Source of the DNA: Chara braunii
Taxonomy: Eukaryota; Streptophyta; Charophyceae; Charales; Characeae
NCBI GenBank assembly: GCA_003427395.1
Contig: BFEA01000655.1
Coordinates: forward strand, 552,712 to 605,990
Length of the DNA stretch: 53,279 nt
Direction of reading: 5' to 3'
The notes beneath the pieces are model-generated. The model saw only the letters and a program-made list of their open reading frames with translations, was not told where the DNA came from and made no database searches. Shown one piece after another: positions 49,811 to 53,279 of the stretch (positions are counted from its first letter, which is position 1; every line of letters starts with the position of its first letter). The translations under genes and the position numbers were made by a program.

Positions 49811-50545
49811 TCCTTAGGATGAGCTCTGCACCGACCAACGGGTATCCCCCCCCCGAACCTCGCGGCTGCCCTCATGCTACATCCATCGAAAGGTCGAGCA
49901 ACATTGAATGGACCTTCTGCTAGGAGCCAGGGACGTATATTCCCGAATCTGGCGTAAGTGTTTCGGCAAATGCACGTCTGACGATGCTGTCCTCCTCACT
50001 CACTCCGCTAACTCCCCGTGCAGCCCTTTCTTTCTCTCTCCCTACTTCTACTAACTCCAACACCAACCTAACCTCATCACTCCCTTCGCAGCTCCCCAAG
50101 ACCCCCGACTAACATTATAATTCGCTCGTTTCCATAAAGAATCGAGGGAAATCTCGATTTTTGACTCTCCCGTCATCTCCTTAGGATGAGCTCTGCACCG
50201 ACCAACCGGTATCCCCCCCCTGAACCTCGCGGCTGCCCTCATGCTACCTCCATCGAAAGGCTGAGCAACATCGAATGGACCTTCTGCTAGGAGCCAGGGA
50301 GGTATATCCCCGAATTTGGCCTAAGTCTTCCGGCAAATGCACGTCTGACGATGCTGTCCTCCTCACTCACTCCGCTAACTCCCCGCGCAGCCCATTCTTT
50401 CTCTCTCGCTACTTCTACTAACTCCAACACCAACCTAACCTCATCATTCCCTTCACACCTCCCTAAGACCCCCGACTAACATTCTAATTCCCTCGTTTCC
50501 ATAAAGAATCGAGGAAAATCTCGATTTTTTACTCCCGTCATCTCT
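49811..50545 (+). repeat. Tandem duplication, 367-bp unit
   Basis: The unit starting TCCTTAGGATGAGCTCTGCA at 49811 repeats at 50178 with few changes. It contains CCATCGAAAGG, CTTCTGCTAGGAGCCAGGGA and CATAAAGAATCGAGG. Low divergence marks a recent duplication. Confidence 0.93.
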
Positions 50546-51540
50546 CCATATCCGCGCACCACTTTATCCGTACAACACAAAATTTACTACCCTACTATAA
50601 ATTCCCACCGCACCACCCAATTCACCATACCTCAAATCCCCTAGTCAAACTCTCCCCTCGCCTAACTTAGGCTCTATCGAGAATCGAGTAGTGCGCTCGT
50701 TCTTACTTTCACAATAGCCACATCTCCGGTTCTTTTCCGCACCACAATCTTTTAAAAACTCGTAATCTATTACCCCATCGATAAAATTAACATGAAAAAA
50801 AAATTGCGCTATCTAAAACTTTCGATTAGCATTCTAGATCCCTAAAAACGGTCAAGGAGTGGCCGAGTTACCCCTATTTTCAGTTTCGCCATCACTTCGC
50901 ACATGATTTTTTCTATCTACTCTACTCTCACTAACTTCCTCCCAAAATTGACCTAACCATACAACTCCCCCTGGTCAAAACCTTGGAATCGCCTCTCTCC
51001 TCACTTTAAACCGCTCTCAAACGAACATGCTCTGTGTTTTCCACTGTGCCCCGCCTGTTTCTCTCTACCATCTCCGATTCTTCCGCCTCTTTCCCTTCGA
51101 ATGTATCGGATGCAGAATGGCGCCGGATTCATTCCCTTATTCTTTCTCTTGTTGCCTTCTCATTTCCACTCTCTCTTTCGTCTTTCTACTACAGCCCTTA
51201 GTCGGGTTGGTCGGTGTAGCCCGCCAACCTACTTCCACCGTCGTCCCTCGTCTCGTTCATGCCCATTATTCCCATCATCTCCGCCGTAGTGCTCGACCAT
51301 GCAGTCGGGCAGTAGGACTGCTCACTAGCTTCGACTATCATGCGGGAAGCTTCGAAGAGAAACTGCTAATGGTTGGTCCGATTAGTCTTTTGCCCCTATA
51401 CCCAAGTTCGATAGGCGAGTCGCGCAACATTATCACCACAGGCCCCCCCACGACGCTCCCCGCCTTTACTATGGTGCTTCTTGGCCTTTACTGTGGCGTT
51501 GCCTGACCACGCTATGGCACTTCCTGGCCCCTCGCTAGCC
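50546..51540. other. Pyrimidine-rich stretch, no convincing gene
   Basis: Plus-strand frame 51027-51506 (159 codons) is hydrophobic and Ser/Pro-rich but has no recognised motif. TCTATCGAGAATCGAGTAG (50673) echoes the 367-bp unit's CATAAAGAATCGAGG. Possibly part of the same decayed repeat. Confidence 0.35.
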
Positions 51541-52034
51541 CTACACTTCGGCCTCGGCGAGGCGAACCCCAACACAGGTCTTGGTGGGTGTAGCACATAT
51601 CCAAATGAGAACCTCGAAGGATGAAGTGAGGAGGGGTCCAACAGGAACAACCGCTGCCACAACCCTGATGCATGGCCAACACCGCTGCAGCCTTACTGGT
51701 GCCCCAAGAGCCCCGCCCACGCATAGTTCATCATTTTTGCATGCCCCGGTGGGCATGCTCAAACTCGACCCTTTCGCAGCTAATGATGGGCTGCAGACTT
51801 CATCTGTAGCGAGCCACACCACCCTAGTTTCTCAGTCCAGTGGGCTAGTCGTCCACCGGCTCGCATGAACGTTGATCTCATTGGTCCATGTTTCAAGACG
51901 AGAGAGGTCAAGGAATCTCGCCGACATCCCGAATACGCAGAAACCCGTCCGTCAAACATAGGAACCACACTCTCAAGGTCCTCGACTGCCGTGATGGCCT
52001 CTAAATTCGTCGCTACGTCTAGGCTATGTGACAC
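51541..52034 (-). pseudogene. Two overlapping minus-strand ORFs, possible frameshifted gene fragment
   Basis: The frame at 52034-51780 (84 codons; SLDVATNLEAITAVEDLESV and SLTSLVLKHGPMRSTFMRAG) overlaps the frame at 51822-51541 (93 codons; EVCSPSLAAKGSSLSMPTGA and RVVAAVVPVGPLLTSSFEVL). Both have balanced composition, so one coding stretch interrupted by a frameshift near 51800 is possible. I recognise no family. Confidence 0.25.
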
Positions 52035-52240
52035 CCGCGACCTAGGCCGTGGGTGATTTGGCCGCCGTGACCGAAAAAGTCGGTCACATCTGCGGCTGCT
52101 AGGCCAAGTTTGCGGCCTGGTATTTCAAATATTTTTTGGCGGGTCACCGGCGTTCGGGACGGGCCGAACGCCCGAACTCGAACGCCCGAACGTATGGGAC
52201 CCCTTGGGGATGCGTTCGGCCGTTCAACCAAACGCGGACC
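52035..52240. repeat. GC-rich foldback sequence with GTTCGG/CCGAAC phrases
   Basis: GTGACCGAAAAAGTCGGTCAC is a palindrome (52067-52087). CGGCGTTCGGGACGGGCCGAACGCCCG and ATGCGTTCGGCCGTTC follow. ATATTTTTTGGCGGG occurs here (52129) and at 52780, where GGCCGAACGTCGCCGGG follows. Confidence 0.6.

Positions 52241-52271
<31 letters not shown>
52241..52271 (+). repeat. A-tract
   Basis: About 30 A within the repeat shared with 39246-39480. Confidence 0.9.
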
Positions 52272-52276
<5 letters not shown>

Positions 52277-52439
52277 AAAACAAGATATGTTATGAAGAAA
52301 AATAAATTAAACAAGATTTGTCTGAGCATTACATCCAAATTCCTTACCAAATTTGAAATAAAAATAAAATACGAAGAAACAAATACTAGTAATAAAAATA
52401 ATAAAAAATAAAAAAAGAATTAAATTTACTGAGTGCGCG

Positions 52440-52795
52440 ACCACTTTTATGAAACTGCCATCTTTGGAAATTTTTCATTTTTTTTTGGGCATAGCTAAAT
52501 GCCCTAAAAATTTACAGATGTGTACTTCACACCATGCAAAACCCACTAAAAAAGTTTCAAAAAATAATAGAATTGTTAAGACCCCGAACTAAAGTGAAAA
52601 CAAAAAGTAAAAAGGGGAAAAAAATATGGGCGAGCACGTTTTGACACCGCCATCTTGGCGATTTTTAATTCCTATTTGGCTGAGCCAAATGGCTTAAAAA
52701 TTTATAATCAGGTACCTCACGTCATAGAGAACTCACAAACAAAAATTCAGAAAAAAACAAATATTTGTAGGCCCCGAAATATTTTTTGGCGGGGG
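52440..52795. repeat. Diverged tandem pair, about 190-bp unit
   Basis: GACCACTTTTATGAAACTGCCATCTTTGG (52440) and GAGCACGTTTTGACACCGCCATCTTGG (52632) begin matching units. Each continues AAATTTTTCATTT / GATTTTTAATTCC, then AAATGCCCTAAAAATTTA / AAATGGCTTAAAAATTTA, and ends at a GACCCCGAA / GGCCCCGAA phrase. Confidence 0.75.
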
Positions 52796-52863
52796 CCGAA
52801 CGTCGCCGGGTTTGGACCCCGTACGGGACCCCGAACGCCCGTACGTATGGAGGTAGGCCCGGT

Positions 52864-52885
52864 ATATATATATATATATATATCG
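52864..52885 (+). repeat. (TA)n microsatellite
   Basis: Followed by CGTCACAAAC, the same junction as at 4600. Confidence 0.9.
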
Positions 52886-52897
52886 TCACAAACATAT

Positions 52898-52930
52898 GGG
52901 GTTGTAGGGTTTTGAAAACCCTACAACCCC
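52898..52930. repeat. Perfect 16-bp-arm palindrome
   Basis: GGGGTTGTAGGGTTTT and AAAACCCTACAACCCC are separated by one base, and a T-run follows. The layout mimics a bacterial-type terminator by chance; here it is more likely a transposon end or recombination product. Confidence 0.85.
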
Positions 52931-52996
52931 TTTTTTTTATTTTTTGACTTCATTTAAAATTTATAAAAAAAAAAAAAAAAAAATAGGTTAACAAGG

Positions 52997-53027
<31 letters not shown>

Positions 53028-53125
53028 ATTTTTTTTCGTGACTGATATGGAGTCAGATTTCTCCTAAAACATTTTCCAAGGTAATGTTTTTTTTGTTTTT
53101 TTTTTGTTCTCTTCTTTTTCTGTTT

Positions 53126-53141
53126 GATTGATTGATTGATG

Positions 53142-53173
<32 letters not shown>

Positions 53174-53197
53174 AAAATAAAATTAAAAATGAAGCAT

Positions 53198-53234
<37 letters not shown>

Positions 53235-53279
53235 TGTGCGTGCGTGCGCGTGTGATGTGTGTGTGTGTGTGTGTGATGT
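53126..53279 (+). repeat. (ATTG)n then (GT)n microsatellites to window end
   Basis: ATTG repeats at 53126-53173 and GT repeats with GC interruptions from about 53195 to the edge of the window. Confidence 0.95.

Noticed and set aside
51027-51506. 159-aa ORF as a membrane protein gene
   Set aside because: Hydrophobic composition comes from pyrimidine-rich DNA. There is no motif and no splice or promoter context, so it was left only as a mention in the stretch entry.
52898-52938. A rho-independent-type terminator
   Set aside because: A hairpin plus T-run fits the pattern, but the window is eukaryotic nuclear DNA and no gene ends here.

Overview
This is a piece of a large, repeat-packed plant-lineage nuclear genome. 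The evidence is snRNA-derived sequence of green-plant type (many U6 copies, one U2 head), polypyrimidine/AG and CAG|GTGAGT splice signals, poly(A)-tailed retroposons, long GA, CA, TA and ATTG microsatellites, and one 240-N assembly gap. My best guess for the source is a streptophyte alga such as a Chara-like charophyte. That is inference from the overall look; no marker gene proves it.

1-22 kb is a graveyard of short non-autonomous elements with no convincing protein gene. Most are foldback DNA elements (MITEs) of 80-205 bp. One superfamily ends in GGGCC...GGCCC and duplicates 3 bp of target. At least five interior types (called A, B, C, E and H here, plus a single G) share these ends. A second family (D) ends in CCGTCTTC/CAGTCTTC, follows a TA dinucleotide at each end, and looks Tc1/mariner-like. 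Mixed in are tRNA-derived SINE pieces, poly(A)-tailed SINEs, 5'-truncated LINEs, and seven U6 snRNA-derived copies on both strands.

22.1-27.75 kb carries the only strong protein-coding feature: a 1794-codon open reading frame on the + strand. It is rich in Ser, Ala and Glu, with a hydrophobic N-terminus, poly-Ala, RRPxSARRAS and Ser/Pro-rich segments. Its stop codon lies inside a textbook 5' splice site, so it is probably one large exon of a longer gene. I do not recognise the family. 27.75-33.1 kb downstream looks like introns/UTR: five long GA arrays, an 18-unit 30-bp minisatellite and low-copy sequence.

33.1-45 kb returns to repeats: type E and D MITEs, a U2 snRNA-derived retroposon, SINEs, two LINE ORF2 C-terminal remnants with poly(A) tails on the minus strand, the gap, and a pair of ~520-bp CAAC-ended elements. 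45-48.3 kb looks AT-rich and holds two sets of degenerate tandem or dispersed motifs, possibly the untranslated part of a decayed LTR retroelement. 48.4-52 kb holds unrecognised ORFs and a 367-bp tandem duplication. 52-53.3 kb ends in GC-rich foldback sequence, A-tracts and microsatellites.

No rRNA gene, functional tRNA, CRISPR array, toxin gene or virus gene was recognised.
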